Part shown: positions 37,583 through 50,130 of the stretch, in pieces
Numbering within the stretch: the first letter of the stretch is position 1
Layout: the number at the start of each line of letters is the position of its first letter
Source of the DNA: Poecilobothrus nobilitatus
Lineage: Eukaryota; Arthropoda; Insecta; Diptera; Dolichopodidae
Direction: 5' to 3'
Length of the DNA stretch: 64,000 bases
Assembly (NCBI GenBank): GCA_947095535.1
Contig: OX352774.1
Span: 74,524,416-74,588,415, forward strand
Translations under genes and position numbers: made by a program
The notes under the pieces: model-generated
What the model was told of the DNA's origin: nothing
Database searches by the model: none
What the model saw: the letters and a program-made list of their open reading frames with translations, nothing else

Positions 37583-37584
37583 TA

Positions 37585-39080
37585 ATCCTTATAAAATTAC
37601 ACAATAAACGATAATCTTTAGAATAATTATAGACAATTAAATAAATTACAATATTGAATTTAGATACATTACAATAAAGTTAAATATTTTCAATTATATT
37701 CAGACGAAAAAATGGCATTTCTTTTTTTTTTTTGTTAATTGAAATTTAAATACGAAATTAGAATTTTTTTTGCTTAAAAAATTTTCTTTTGCACGTTATA
37801 TCTTGTAAATATTTTTTTATTAATCTGATTTTTTCATCTTTTACATAATCAAAAAATTAAAAATCTAAACTTTATATTAAATGTATAGGAAGTTTTTTAT
37901 GTAAACAGCCATAATGTTCAACATATATTTTCACAAAATCAAAGGTATAAAAATATTTAATTTCATTTAAATGATAAAAATCAGATAAATTCTTTCGCAT
38001 GAAATAGATCTTATGTATGATTTTCACCTTTTTGTAGTCTTTACACAACCATAACATAATATAATCTACTCAAAAAAAGGAACTTAATTATTTTATTCAT
38101 TAAAAAGAAAAAAAAGTAATCAGTTAAACATAAATGTATAAAATTCAGAATCTACTGTAAAACCCTGCATAATTTTGAAGATACCTAAATTAGAATTATG
38201 GTATGTTATAATAAAAACGAAATCACATGTAAAATTAATTTTGTAAACAGAAATATAACAATTTTATTCATAATTTGTAATTTTATATTTTGGCAAGCAC
38301 AAAAATTAACTTTTAATTTCGAAATTAATACAAAATATGTAATTTCTTCAGAGTTTAACTGAACCACTAGATATGTTACTAATAGATGAGAACGAAGGGA
38401 TAGTCGTTCCTTTTCTTCTTATGTGTTTTCCTATGTTAAGATATTCAATCAAAAAACTAAACCGACACCGACGAGTTAATATAAAAGCATATAAAATACA
38501 TATGCATTTTATAATATGTATACATTTCGTTCATTCAGCTGCTTAGATTTATGAAAATACCGTAAAGCAGTTTTTCATAATTAGTTCCATTTAAGAGATT
38601 TCAAGTTTTTATATTACTTTAGTATTGATTTATTTGTTTTAAATTAAAAATTAAATTTAATTAAGCTTATTAAAATTTTTAACAACTTGTAAACAAAATC
38701 AATGATAAAATTCTCAAAAAAAAAAATTAAAAATGAAACAATTTCATCTTTTAGGAAACTATTTCTGAAGAACCTAAAGCAATACATAAGCACGGTTCAC
38801 TGTTGTTATTTCTCAAAATTGACTGAAAATATTTTTTTCATTGCTTCTCTAGGTTTAATATAATAATGTCTATGAAATGAATGAATTGATAAATTCAGTT
38901 TAATTTAAAGTAAAATTAAATTCAAAATGTCATATAGACATACATATAACTTAAATGTCAAATAAATTGACATTCTGTATAAGTAAAATAATAAGTACTT
39001 TTAAATGCAATTTAAAACAAACATGTACATATTTCAAAAGAATTATTTTAAAATTGTTAAAAAAAACCAAACGAGATGTT
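37585..39080. other. AT-rich spacer, no gene seen
   Basis: No exon, RNA gene or bounded element is recognised. The minus-strand frame at 37872-38057 has no supporting feature. Confidence 0.5.
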
Positions 39081-39083
39081 TAA

Positions 39084-39651
39084 GGGTAAGTTCACATGGG
39101 ATGCATGCATCCGGATGCAAACCATTGATTGGTTGAAAAAATATATCGTATTCATGATATGCTCTCCCTTTTGCTCATTTTAAATGAAAATTTTTTTGAA
39201 CCCTCTATAAGAAGCATACAAGATGCAAATTTGTTTTAACATCAAATACAGAACAGACGTAAAATCAAACGTCAAAAATTTTAAAAGTTAAATTTTTTTA
39301 AGATGGATATAATAAAAAGAAAAAAATTACAATTTTATATGTGTATTAATAAATTATATTTAGTTTATATTAATTAAAATTTTTTCTTACATAAAATAAC
39401 AATTTTCTCTGGTTTAACCATTTTGTATTTTGTAAATAAAAAATTTTTTCATAAAATGTCAAAACAATATAGACATACTAGCTCTACTTCCAAATAAAAC
39501 TTTCAAAATAAAAACGTCGCCGTTTTGCACATTGTGAACTAGTAGATGCATTATGGATGCAAAATATTCGTTAGTATTACCGAAGAGAACATGAAATGTA
39601 ACCGAAAATAGTTTTTGCATCTGGATGCATGCATCCTATGTGAACTTACCC
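39084..39651. mobile_element. PIF/Harbinger-like MITE with TAA duplication
   Basis: The left end starts GGGTAAGTTCACATGGGATG. The complement of the right end starts GGGTAAGTTCACATAGGATG. The TIRs match over about 37 bp with two mismatches and include the palindrome GGATGCATGCATCC. TAA flanks both sides (39081-39083 and 39652-39654). A 3-bp TWA duplication and ends starting GGG fit the PIF/Harbinger superfamily. The 568-bp body encodes nothing recognisable and carries extra GATGCA motifs near both ends. Confidence 0.78.
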
Positions 39652-39654
39652 TAA

Positions 39655-41604
39655 AACCTCTATAATTAGTTCTAACCTTATTATATATTTTTATCAAAAC
39701 ACGAGAAACCTTAAATGGCGTTAAAGCTACAAAAAAAAATGAATATATATATTAATTTTTTTTTTTTTCAATCTAAAATTTGTTTTGTTTAATTATCTTG
39801 ACTTTAAGGTGTCTTGTCTACCAGGTGACTTGTTAACTCTTAAGTATCGGCTGTCTATATTGTCTGAAAACAATATTCAAATACATTTTTTTAATTTTAT
39901 TTGTTATACATATTATAAATTCTAAATAATATATGGTACCCACCCACCTTTAAAAATTTTATACTTTATTTGTAATATTCTTAATTGGAGGTGGAACTTT
40001 GCACGTATTTTTATTTTGTGATTTGGACAACCCTTAATTTTAGATTTTTTTTCTTTTAAATTGTTTTCATAATTTTTTTTTTTAAATTGAAATTTACTTG
40101 TCATGATTATTACCTGAAGGCTATAGAGTAGAGCACATAACCTGTCTTCCGTGAAATCTTCAAACAATAAATTTCCGACTTATTTTAACAATTTTTTTTA
40201 TCAACAGAAATAAAAAAAAAAAAAATTATTTTTCAATTATTATAAAAAAAAGGAGAAAAAAAAAGTAAAGCAAGACAAATGAATTTTTATAGTCATTTTT
40301 CTTTTATTTCTTTTTCCTTTTTAAAAAAAAAATTTTTTTCTTATATCTTTCGTTCGTTCGTTTCTTTTTTTTCTGGTTCTTGAATATTATAATCTTTAAG
40401 GTATTGATATCATAAAAGAATGACCTGACGATTTCATCTCTATTGTTATAAAAATTTCTATTATCATCTTTTCAATTTCTGTTTTATAGCTTTTTCTTTT
40501 TTATAGCTCTAGTTTCTTGCTTTTTTTTTTTTATTGTTTTTCTATTTCTATCTCTTTCTTGTTCATGAAATATGAAATAATTTGGAGGAAAGGAACAAAA
40601 TAAGATCTTTTAAAATTTAAATTCTAGGAAATTTTTATTAATAGTATTTTTATTTTCATTAAGAAGTACTGAATTCATTTTTTTAAACACACAATTTAAA
40701 AATCTTTCAATTGATTGCAGTGTATAGGAGTGTAAAAATTGCATCCAATATATATAATGAAACATATAAAAACAACTATAATTACAAATCGAAAATTTAT
40801 TAATGGAAAATTGTTTTTTACGCATTGTTTGGCTGGTTGATCGACCAATTGATTGATTCTGCTTTTGATTTTTTGAAAAATTACATCTGGTGTTTTTTTT
40901 TTTTTTCTTTTTTTCATCATTATGGATGAATTCCAAGAATATTTGACCTACAGGTATTACAGGTAAAGTTGAAAGGATCGATTTTCTTTTAAAAGGTAAA
41001 AATGAAATCAAAAGGAATGGAATGAAATATAAGAAAAAAAAAAAAAAAAATTTTTGTTATAACTAGTAAATGAGTTTTTATTTTTTGAATATCAACAGAT
41101 TGCTATAAAGATCAAAAGAAATACAATAAACTATGGCTGGCGGCAAAATGTATTAAAAGAATGTACAGTACGTATAACAGATGTACATTATAAGACTTTC
41201 TTACGTAAAATTAAGATATTTGGTATGTTATGTATAGCAGAATATAGTAAATTTCAGAAAATTATGAACATAATATGATATCCTTTTAAATCATTACCTT
41301 TTTTTGTTTTTAAAGTAATGTTTCCTTAAGGAAATTACTTTAACTTTTGTTTTCTTTTTTTTGTATCATTATTCAAAGTAAAGAGTTCTTTTATTTAAAA
41401 AAAACATAATAAATTTGCGTTATGAGTTTATAATGTTATAGAAATATGAAGCTTAAAACTCACTAATTATTATTTGTTAAAGTATAGTATAAGGTATAAA
41501 GTATAGGATATTAAAGTATAGTATAACTTTGGATCTATGTCTTCATATTAAAAAATTCATGACCCAAATGTTAAGCAACAGTCTATATTAAAATTGTAAT
41601 ATAA
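39655..41604. other. AT-rich stretch without a recognisable gene
   Basis: Many A/T runs and a TTCG trinucleotide-like patch (TTCGTTCGTTCG at 40349-40360). Minus-strand frames at 39922-40167 and 40610-41011 have lysine/asparagine-rich low-complexity translations, and I do not support them. Confidence 0.45.
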
Positions 41605-41702
41605 GTTAGTTTAGGTTAAGGTGATTGCCAAAAAGGCACACTTAGGCCATATTTGGTCCATTGTGATACCACGTGGAAACTTTTCTATTCCACTCGTTAA
41701 AA
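41605..41702 (-). repeat. 3' untranslated end of the non-LTR retrotransposon fragment
   Basis: This stretch follows the stop codon on the minus strand and ends in CCTTAACCTAAACTAAC. It has a base composition much less AT-rich than the flanks. I assign it to the same truncated insertion as the coding remnant next to it. Confidence 0.5.
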
Positions 41703-41840
41703 TCAATTTGAGCTTTTTGCAAAGCGAAGAATGTTCGTCACACTTGATAGATCGCTAAGGTTGTTGCAGAGATGTTGCCCCAAATGGGTATTCTTTCTTG
41801 CCGATAAGGTCGGGCATGTGCAAAGGATATGGAGAGTAGT
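41703..41840 (-). pseudogene. C-terminal remnant of a non-LTR retrotransposon ORF2
   Basis: On the minus strand, 45 codons end at TGA (41703-41705) and an in-frame TAA closes the upstream side. The translation includes HILCTCPTLSARKNTHLGQ and ends LSSVTNILRFAKSSN. The H.LC.CP.L..RR....G pattern followed by a terminal LLRF...S block is typical of the last residues of Jockey/I/R1-type ORF2 proteins, at the CCHC-like region after the reverse transcriptase. All upstream domains are missing. It is a different family from the remnant at 10743-11003. Confidence 0.75.
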
Positions 41841-42009
41841 TTACTCCGATGAAATATATTTGAAAAAAAATTAAATATGAAAGTTTAACGTGTGAATATG
41901 ATTAAAAATATATTGAACACATGAATAAACTAATACAGTAGATTATGAGAAACAAAACCAAAACAGAAACGAGGAAGAGTGCAAGAGAATAGAATGTAAC
42001 AACTCTGGG

Positions 42010-42501
42010 ATACCCGTTTATATATGCCGTAATATATGCTGTTTTCATAAAACTTGATAATCTCTTATAAAATTTCAGATGTTTTAGTACCGAGCTTAGT
42101 TTACGTTAAGCTCCGAGTAAGTTTTTTAGAAGTTGTTAGTATACAACTCGACATCTTTTCACGAAATTTTGGATATCTAGCTTCAATAGATACTGAGTTT
42201 GTACCATATAAAGAAAGAAGTTGTATGGCAGCTACTCAAACTCGCTGGTCGAAAATGCTGAATTTAAATAGTGAAACTAACAATTTTGCAAAACTGACTT
42301 AGATTTCAGCCTCCTAGCTCCTTCATTTTTTGAAATTATGTCCGGGCGGGCGGAGACGTAATATGGCTTAATCGATTCAGAATTCGATTCTGAGCCGATC
42401 CATACCGTTAAGCCTATATATCTAGCTCGACTTCTGTAAGATGTCACAAACGTAATGGCAAATTTATTATACCCTTGAACATACATTCATACGGGTATAA
42501 A
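42010..42501 (-). mobile_element. DINE-1-like element, second copy
   Basis: Inverted ATACCCGT (42010-42017) and ACGGGTAT (42491-42498) bound the element. On the minus strand it opens TTTATACCCG and folds to a hairpin with GGGTATAA (42467-42500). A TTTGTGACAT block, an AGAATCGAATTCTGAATCGA block and a CGCCCGCCCGGACAT block follow, in the same order as in 532-1270 but diverged. The plus-strand frame at 42054-42302 and minus-strand frame at 42277-42486 lie inside it and are not genes. Confidence 0.7.
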
Positions 42502-45500
42502 CACTATATGTAGTCTTATATAATATAAAAAGTAACCTAACTACATAAAAAAACACCGATTTTGTAATTCTAAAATTTCGTAAAAGGAAATCACATCATT
42601 AATTGAAATCCTAGAAGATTTTTACAACATTAACAAAAACAGAAAATTATCCTACTAATCAATTAATCTCATCCAAATAATTTTATAAAAATTGATTTTA
42701 GGCTAGAAAATTCTTTTTTTAATATTTTCTTAGCCATTTTTTGATTATTAACTTAAGCCGATAAAATCACTTAGTACGAAAAGCTTTAATAATAATAAAG
42801 TAATAACTTTAAAATACAAGTACTCGTATTTTTATAACGATTTTTAAACTTTATCATTATTTATTAGATATTTTATTTTAAATTTAATAGAAAAAATTAC
42901 TTAAAAATTACATAATTTTCAATGAAAATAATATATATACACAAACACCCTCAGGACCAAAACAAAACGAAAAAAAAATAAAAGATAATTTTCATCTTCT
43001 TCTCGGTAAATAACTGAAAATATTTCTTCGTAATTTCTTTGATGATGACGGCAATGATAAAAGACTATACATACTAAACAAAAAAAAAAAGGTAAAATTA
43101 CTATAATAATTTGTAATGTCATGGTGAGAATAAACTATTTTTTTTTTTTTTTTCTATATCCGTATACAAATACAATAGGATCTTTAGATTGTTCCATTAA
43201 AAAATAATCTCTATAAGCACAAAAAAAAAAAAAAACAGTAACGCATCATAAAAGAAGCCCCCAAAAAACAAAAAAAAAAAAAAAAAATAAAGGACTAAAA
43301 ATAGAAATTATTACAATCTCATATTCATTTTATTTCTGTGTCTTTAAGATACACAGTTTCAGACTTAAAACATCGAATAATAATGTTTTGGAAATAATGT
43401 GGGTTCACAATTTCCTAAGTAACTTGTATAATTATTTTCAATATATCTCTTTATTTCTTTACAACAATAACAATAATAGAACTGAATGGCAAAAGGCAAC
43501 AAAACAAAAAGGTTAATAATAATGACAACTACTCTATAGGGGTTAATTACTTAAATAACTTCATAAATTAAATAATAAAAAAAAAAATATATAAATATAT
43601 ATAGAACCTAAGTAATTTTTTTTTGTTTTTTTTTTTTTTTTCATGGTATCCAACATGATTAATTTGTTTTGTATTTTAAGTAAGAACATAAAAAAAAAAA
43701 ATAAAAAGGTCCTGCCAAGAATTTTTATATGTTTTGTCTTTAATGAGTTGCCAACAACAACAAAAGCATCAAAAATAATAATAATAATAATAAACAAAAG
43801 TAATATAAAAAAAAGAAAAAAACTAATGGCGACCAAGTCAATTCTAATTTTTATTTTTTTTTTTTTTTCTATCAGAAAAAATTCTTTCTATCCTTTGAAT
43901 TTTTGAAATTTAATAAAATTTACTTATGACCTATCCACTAACTAAATGATCTCTAGAGTAACTTTTATTAAATTAAGAGACTGACCTTCAATTTTAATTT
44001 TTGTTTTGTTTTTTTCCTGAATTTAATGGAAAGGATGAAACTGTGATAATATAAAAAAAATAATTTGATTATTTTATGAGACAAACATGAAACAACACTA
44101 TGTGAAGGATTTTTTTTTTATTATCCTACTTTTTTTCTTTTTAACAATTTTTTTTTTTATTTCTAAATAAAATTAATGGATAATTTTAAATTAAAACAAA
44201 AAAAACAAAGGAATTTGTTTGACATTGAAATTAACTTGACAAAAAATTAAAGAGTTTTTATTTAAAAAGTTTAACAATTTTATTTATAATGGAGCCTTAC
44301 TAAAAAAACGATTTCTTCAACTTGACTTCATTTTAGGACCAGTTTAAATTTTATTAGAAACTTTTTAAGTTGATTTTTAAAATATGGTGGGTACGAGGTT
44401 GTGTGTATTATTTTTCAAGAAAAAATTTACTTTAAAAAAGTTATACTTTTATTTGGTATAAGTATATAAGAAAATAAAAAAGTTAGAAAAGTAAATGGAT
44501 GCTTGATTGGTGACAAATTTCTAGAAAGGTGAAAATTATTTTTTCTCTCACTACTTCTCTCAATTTTTCACATAAATTTTTTCTTTTAATTTAGTTTTAA
44601 TAATCTTTTCACATATGAAGAGTGACCATATCCTATCGAAATAATTTATGTAATTTTGATGAAAATTCTTTGGTTTTCTTATGTATATACAAATTTTTCT
44701 TTGTTTCTTATATCTGTGGCCACTTGCTAAATAATATTGTGCAATCTTGTAAGATAAACAAAAAATTTCTAAAGATCCAAAGAGAACATTGCATACTAAT
44801 TTAATATCACGCCTCAATTAGCCGCAGACAATACATTTAGATGTACATATATGAAATACATATATATATATATGTTTGGTTTGGAATTTTGATAATTAAC
44901 GATGTAAAGAATCTTAGAAATTGGTTTACTAAAAAGCGAACAATTAGATAGGATATAAAGATATTTGTACAACACGTTAAAAAACGTATCTTGATTATCC
45001 TTTTAAATTTTTTAGTAATAAAGAATTAATTATTGACATTTTTTGGCAATACTTGGCAATACTTGCGGTTCCCGGTTCTATATAAAGTTCGATTAAAATG
45101 AAATTTCCATTTAAATAAGATTTCCCTATTTAAAGATCTATAATCAATATATATGGAGCACTCCTTATTTAATTTATTAAATTATATATTTTAAGAAATT
45201 ATTATTTGATTAGAATAAACTAAAAATTTAGTGTCATAATGTTGTCATAATGATAATATGTAAACAGTAGAAATATAGTATGTTAGTGTCTAATTGCAAC
45301 AAAACTTTTTTTTAAACGCCCCTACACTTTTTTTTTTAAACTATAAGACTGAATTATTTAATAAGTGATTATATGAATCTTTTATTAAAAACATTTTAAA
45401 AATATAAAATGGATTACAATTAAAGAAAATTGAAATATAACTTAAAGCAGTTTTTTGCTATTTTCATTTAAACTTAAATGATTCTATGAGTTAATTTATA

Positions 45501-45776
45501 AATTCAAATTTAAAAGCTAAAATTAAAAAAAAAAAAAAAAAACAAGTAACAAAAAAACCAAGGGTTTTCAAAAATTTCAAAATTACATTTTCTGTTTCAA
45601 AATTAAAAAAATATTTTGGGTAAAAATAGTAGATATACCAATATTGAAAATAAATTTAAAATAATATAAAAATTGGTAAAAATTGATAGATAAATTTGTT
45701 AGAAAAAAAGTTCGAAAAAATCGAATCACACTTTTGTCAATTTGAAGGTAACCCTTTATGAACCTGAAGGTAATTT
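42502..45776. other. AT-rich stretch without a recognisable gene
   Basis: Contains an AAT microsatellite (43773-43794), several A/T runs over 15 bases, and TA/TG repeats near 44865-44878. Frames at 42919-43122, 43561-43906 and 44560-44817 are low-complexity translations. Confidence 0.45.
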
Positions 45777-45974
45777 TTATTTTTTTTTATTTTTAGTGCA
45801 TTTCTCTGCCACATAAATGTGAACAGAAAATTACACAGTCTTTCCTTTACAGGCGTGGCTGTAAATGTCGTAAGGGGGAATAATTCTTACAACGTGTCTG
45901 GGATTCGAACCTACACTCCCTCGGTGTTTACAGCGTATTTTATACGCTCTTACCCACTAGGCCACCGAGGCCCC
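45777..45974 (-). mobile_element. tRNA-derived SINE, family 1, copy 4 (best promoter)
   Basis: The minus strand opens GGCCTCGGTGGCCTAGTGGG, with a consensus A box (TGGCCTAGTGGG) and a perfect B box GGTTCGAATCC (complement of 45901-45911). Between them AGCGTATAAAATACGCT can form a 7-bp stem in the place of an anticodon arm. The body and an interrupted A-rich tail (45777-45796) follow. TGAAGGT at 45765-45771 and 45976-45982 is a probable short target duplication. With its intact boxes it is the copy most likely to be transcribed. The plus-strand frame at 45819-46034 is a shadow. Confidence 0.9.
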
Positions 45975-46064
45975 TTGAAGGTTTTATTAAGAAAAATTTT
46001 TAACAGAAACAAAAATATAATTTTAGGGCTTTAATTTGTGTATATTATTTCAAAAAGATTGGGA

Positions 46065-46455
46065 TAGGTGTTCATGTTACATATGTTAAAAAATAATGAA
46101 TTTTCAGTTTTGAAGCTCTTATAGCTCCTAAACGGGGAGCCACACAAAAATATTTTCTGAAATTTCTCATACTTATTTTCTCAATATACTCATACAAAGA
46201 TCTAACACCTCTCAAAATTTCAAGTTTCTAACTTAAACTGTTTGGAAAATAGAAGAGGGTTCCCTCTCTTGGCGTTTTCACACCTTACAGAACTTGTGTT
46301 ATAACAATTTAAATGTAGGGCTCTTTCGACAACAGAATGATCTCAATAGACAATTGCTAATTTATAGAGGGGTTCTCCCTCTTGCCATTTTCAGACCTTA
46401 CAGAACTTGTGTTATAACAATTTAAATATAGGGCTTTTTTGACAGCAGAGCCTTT
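46065..46455 (-). repeat. Dispersed repeat R3, copy C, with internal duplication
   Basis: The complement aligns with copy A over the TTGAAATTTTGAG and ATAAGTATGAG blocks. The block ACTTGTGTTATAACAATTTAAAT is present twice here (about 46287 and 46402, shifted by roughly 115 bp), each preceded by a CTCT/CCCTCTTG.C.TTTTC.. segment. Copy A has it once. Confidence 0.6.
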
Positions 46456-47359
46456 CTTTGACAATTATAATCCCAATAGGAAATTATTTTTCGAAATTTT
46501 TTGAAAATGTGCTAAAAAGTGTAATTTAATTTCAGTATTATTTTATTGTAAACGCAATATCCATGTTTTATATTTTTTTGAAATTAATATAAATTTTACA
46601 ACACAAATACTCTTTCATGTCTGAACATTTCGTGTTATTCATTTAAGTAATCCTCAAAATTATATCATTGGTTATCTACATTTATCATTCCCATTATAAC
46701 TTATTTTGCATCAACAATCAATCAATTAATTTTTTTTTTTTTGTAATTTTGAATCAATTAAATAAATTTATTTTACAAGATATAACCTTCTTTTACATTA
46801 CATTTTCTTTCATAATTCTTCGGTAAAAAACCAAAAAAAAAAAAACAAACAAATTGAATGTTACAAAATCTTACATAAAACATGAAATATTATAAAATCA
46901 TGTTAAATTAAAACATTAAAACTCTTCTTCTATAAATGGTAGTAAAGTTAATTTGCTCTAATTTTACCTGTTCCAATTTCAATTTCCAATTTAAACAATT
47001 AAAACAACAAAAAAAAACAAAACATGCAAAAGAAACAAAAAAAAAAAATACAAAATAAATAACTAAAACTACTTTATAAAAAAAAAAAAACATGCCAAAT
47101 TAAGTTTTGTGCTCTCAATTGTATTCTTCTCAAGTTTTTCTATTTTTTTTTTTTTTTTTTTTTTGTTTCATTGGAAGTTCAAAAAATTTTGGTTTTGTAA
47201 TTTGGCACAAATTCAATCTAAAATAGTCCCATAATTATTATCCCATTCTTTTCTCATTTTATAAAATCGAAACCGACTTTTTTTCGGTAATTCTTTAACT
47301 CTGCAAGAATATAACCTTAATTTTTTGTTACATCAAGAGGAATTATATAATATTATTTA

Positions 47360-47390
<31 letters not shown>

Positions 47391-50130
47391 ATATGGAATT
47401 TCTTAATTTTTGATTAGCATGCACAATAAAAATATATTTTATATTTAAGATTACCAGATGTGTAAAATTATCGGAAATGTATTGATAAAAAGAGTTTTGT
47501 AAGTGTTAAAAATCCTTCTAGAGTTAAAGTTTCTCTATATTTATCTTCGATATCTTTTTATTTTCACAAAAATGAAGATTCAATTTATATATTTTTAAAA
47601 ATTTATATTTATTGATACATTTTACTGGTTTGGCAACTCTAATAATATACGTATAATATAAATTGTTATATATTTATTAAATAAATAAAAACGATTAATA
47701 AAATTATTTTTGTTTTTTTTTTTGGTGCGGTTTTACATGCCAAAAGCTAATCCAAAGTAATTTGTTTCCGATTCTATGGTTTTTTTTTTTTTTTGTTTTT
47801 GTTGCATTTATTGTTAATGTTTTATAAATGTTACATAATATTTAAGAGGGCAAAAATTTGGATCGAAATAACACGCAATTTCTGACATAGTCAAACCAAA
47901 AAAAAAAAAAAAACAGAAATAAATAAAAAGAAAAAATAAAAAAAAAAAATGGAGTTATAACCATAATTTTGAAGTGTTTTCTTTACATTCCATTAAATGA
48001 TGATGGTAAGAATTGAATTCAAATAAAATTTTGCAAATTTATTGAATTGAAATTAAAATTTTGTGTGTAAGAAAAACTTCTAATAAAATTTACTTGGAGG
48101 CGTAATAAAATTTATCGAATTTTTTTTTTTGTAATTTTTTTAACAGTTGTAGGCTGATAAACCTGTCTGTATACTAAAGGTACATATATACTGAAACAAG
48201 AGGAAAAGTATATTAAGAAAATGAGGATATAACTAATGGATAATGTTTGTGTAAAGGAACATTTTTTTGAGATAATACGAAGATGTTGAAAATATATTTA
48301 TAGAAAATTGATCTCAATAACGAAACGAACTAGAGGTTTAGATGTTAGCATTTTAACAACTGTTCCAACTAACCTTTATTATTCCCTTTTGCTAAAAAGC
48401 TTAGGGTATCAAAAAATCTAAATCTACCAAAGAACAACATGTGCATTATATTATGATAGTCAAAAGTCTAAATCTTCCTCGATCTTAATATTTAAAAATC
48501 TAAAGTATGAGAGATTTTCAGATATGAGTTTGTTTAACGGTTCTAGATACATTTTACCTACTGTAAAAGGTAAAGATAGATAGTTCGTAGATAATTTCTA
48601 TCAATGAAGAAATTAAAAATTACAAGCACTTCTAGCTTAACTCTAAACACAAAATGATCTTAAACGAGAGAAATAAATCTTCTGCTTTTTAAACTTTATT
48701 ATCCTATAATAGACCATAATATTTTTATTTCCTCTTTTTTTTTTATTTAAAAAAAAAAAAAAATTAATTTCAATCAAAAAATGTTTATGTTTAAACATTT
48801 TTTGTACATTTTCCCAAAAATCACGAAACCAAAACTCTTCGTTTAATTGTTATAAAAATAATTGATATAAAATCAAGGTCTTAAATATATTTTCACGCAA
48901 ATAATAAAAAAAAAAAAAACTCCAAACTATAGGTACAATAAGATAAGAAAAAAAAAAATTAAAAATTAAAAATGGTGGAAAATATGCGAACAAAATACCG
49001 TGATGACTTTGCCTTTTTTTGTTTTAATTCAAAAAAAAAAAAACAGAAGCAAAAGTACAAAAACAAAAAAAAAAACAACACCCAACAATTTTTGGATTGA
49101 TGCCGGCCAATTTTGTACTTTTATTTTTGTTTATAGCATTTATTTGGAACTATTTTGTTCTTTTTTTTTTATCGTTTTGGCAGCACAACAGCAATTACAA
49201 CAAAAATATCGCAATGGTAATATTTTGCACAATATTTTAATTCTGTATTCATTTTATTTTTTATTCTAATTTCAAATTCAATAAAACCGTAAATGAGTAT
49301 GTACTTATATTTAATAGAATCCACAATGAAAACATTTGTTTTTTTTTTTTTTTTTTTTTTATCTATGTCAATGTCAATCAAACTCCAATTATAGTTAATA
49401 ATTTGCACAATTAAATTAAACGTGGTGTTATGGTAAAGAATAATAAAAGAAAAACAAAAAAAAAATAATAAACTAAAGAAAATGGTGGTAATGGTGGTAG
49501 TGACTAGTGATAATAAAAAACAAAAAAAAAAACAAAAAAAAAAAAAAAAAAAACAATTTAAAAAAAGGTTAAAATTAAGAAAACAAATGGTTGAATGGAT
49601 TTGACATTAAAAACGTTTTGTTTTTTTTTTTCTGTTTTTCAATTTTAATATACAAAAAAAAAAATTAGCAAAAAGTCATCATGCTATAATATAGAAACAC
49701 ATTGGCATTTATGTATAGTTATTTATGTATACCTTGTTATATACAATAAAATAACAAAAGAAATAAGAAGGACACTTTAACATAATAATTTTATTGTACT
49801 TAATTTAAAATTGTTTTGATATTTTTAAATTAATTGTTACTAATGATCAAATTAAGAATATTCAATCACTTTTAATATACCCAAGTTTTATTATTGTACC
49901 TTTTAATTTAACCTTTAAGATAAAATTTTCAAGTCATCCAACTAAAATGAAAGAATAAAAAATGAATAAAGCAGTTGACTAAAACGCATTTTAGCAGTTC
50001 TTTTTTAGCATTTTATCATTCATCAATTTATAATGGATTGGATCAGGAGATGTAGTTGCTATTTTGAGGAAAGCCAATAGAAAAATGATATCATCACAGA
50101 TCCAAAATTAAACAGATTGAGCACAAGCAC
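46456..50130. other. Long AT-rich stretch without a recognisable gene
   Basis: ATC/ATA microsatellite at 47361-47391, a T20 tract at 47144-47164, an A-rich stretch at 49518-49553, and a 12-bp inverted pair CAAAAAATGTTT at about 48776-48805. Frames at 46908-47093 and 49000-49408 are low-complexity and unsupported. Confidence 0.45.

Noticed and set aside
40610..41011. 133-codon minus-strand open frame
   Set aside because: The translation contains a lysine run from a T tract and low-complexity N/K/F stretches; no recognisable motif.
42054..42302. Plus-strand frame of 82 codons
   Set aside because: It lies wholly in the second DINE-like element, which is non-coding.
45819..46034. Plus-strand frame of 71 codons
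   Set aside because: It is the antisense translation of SINE copy 4; the equivalent frame at 31984-32193 comes from copy 2.
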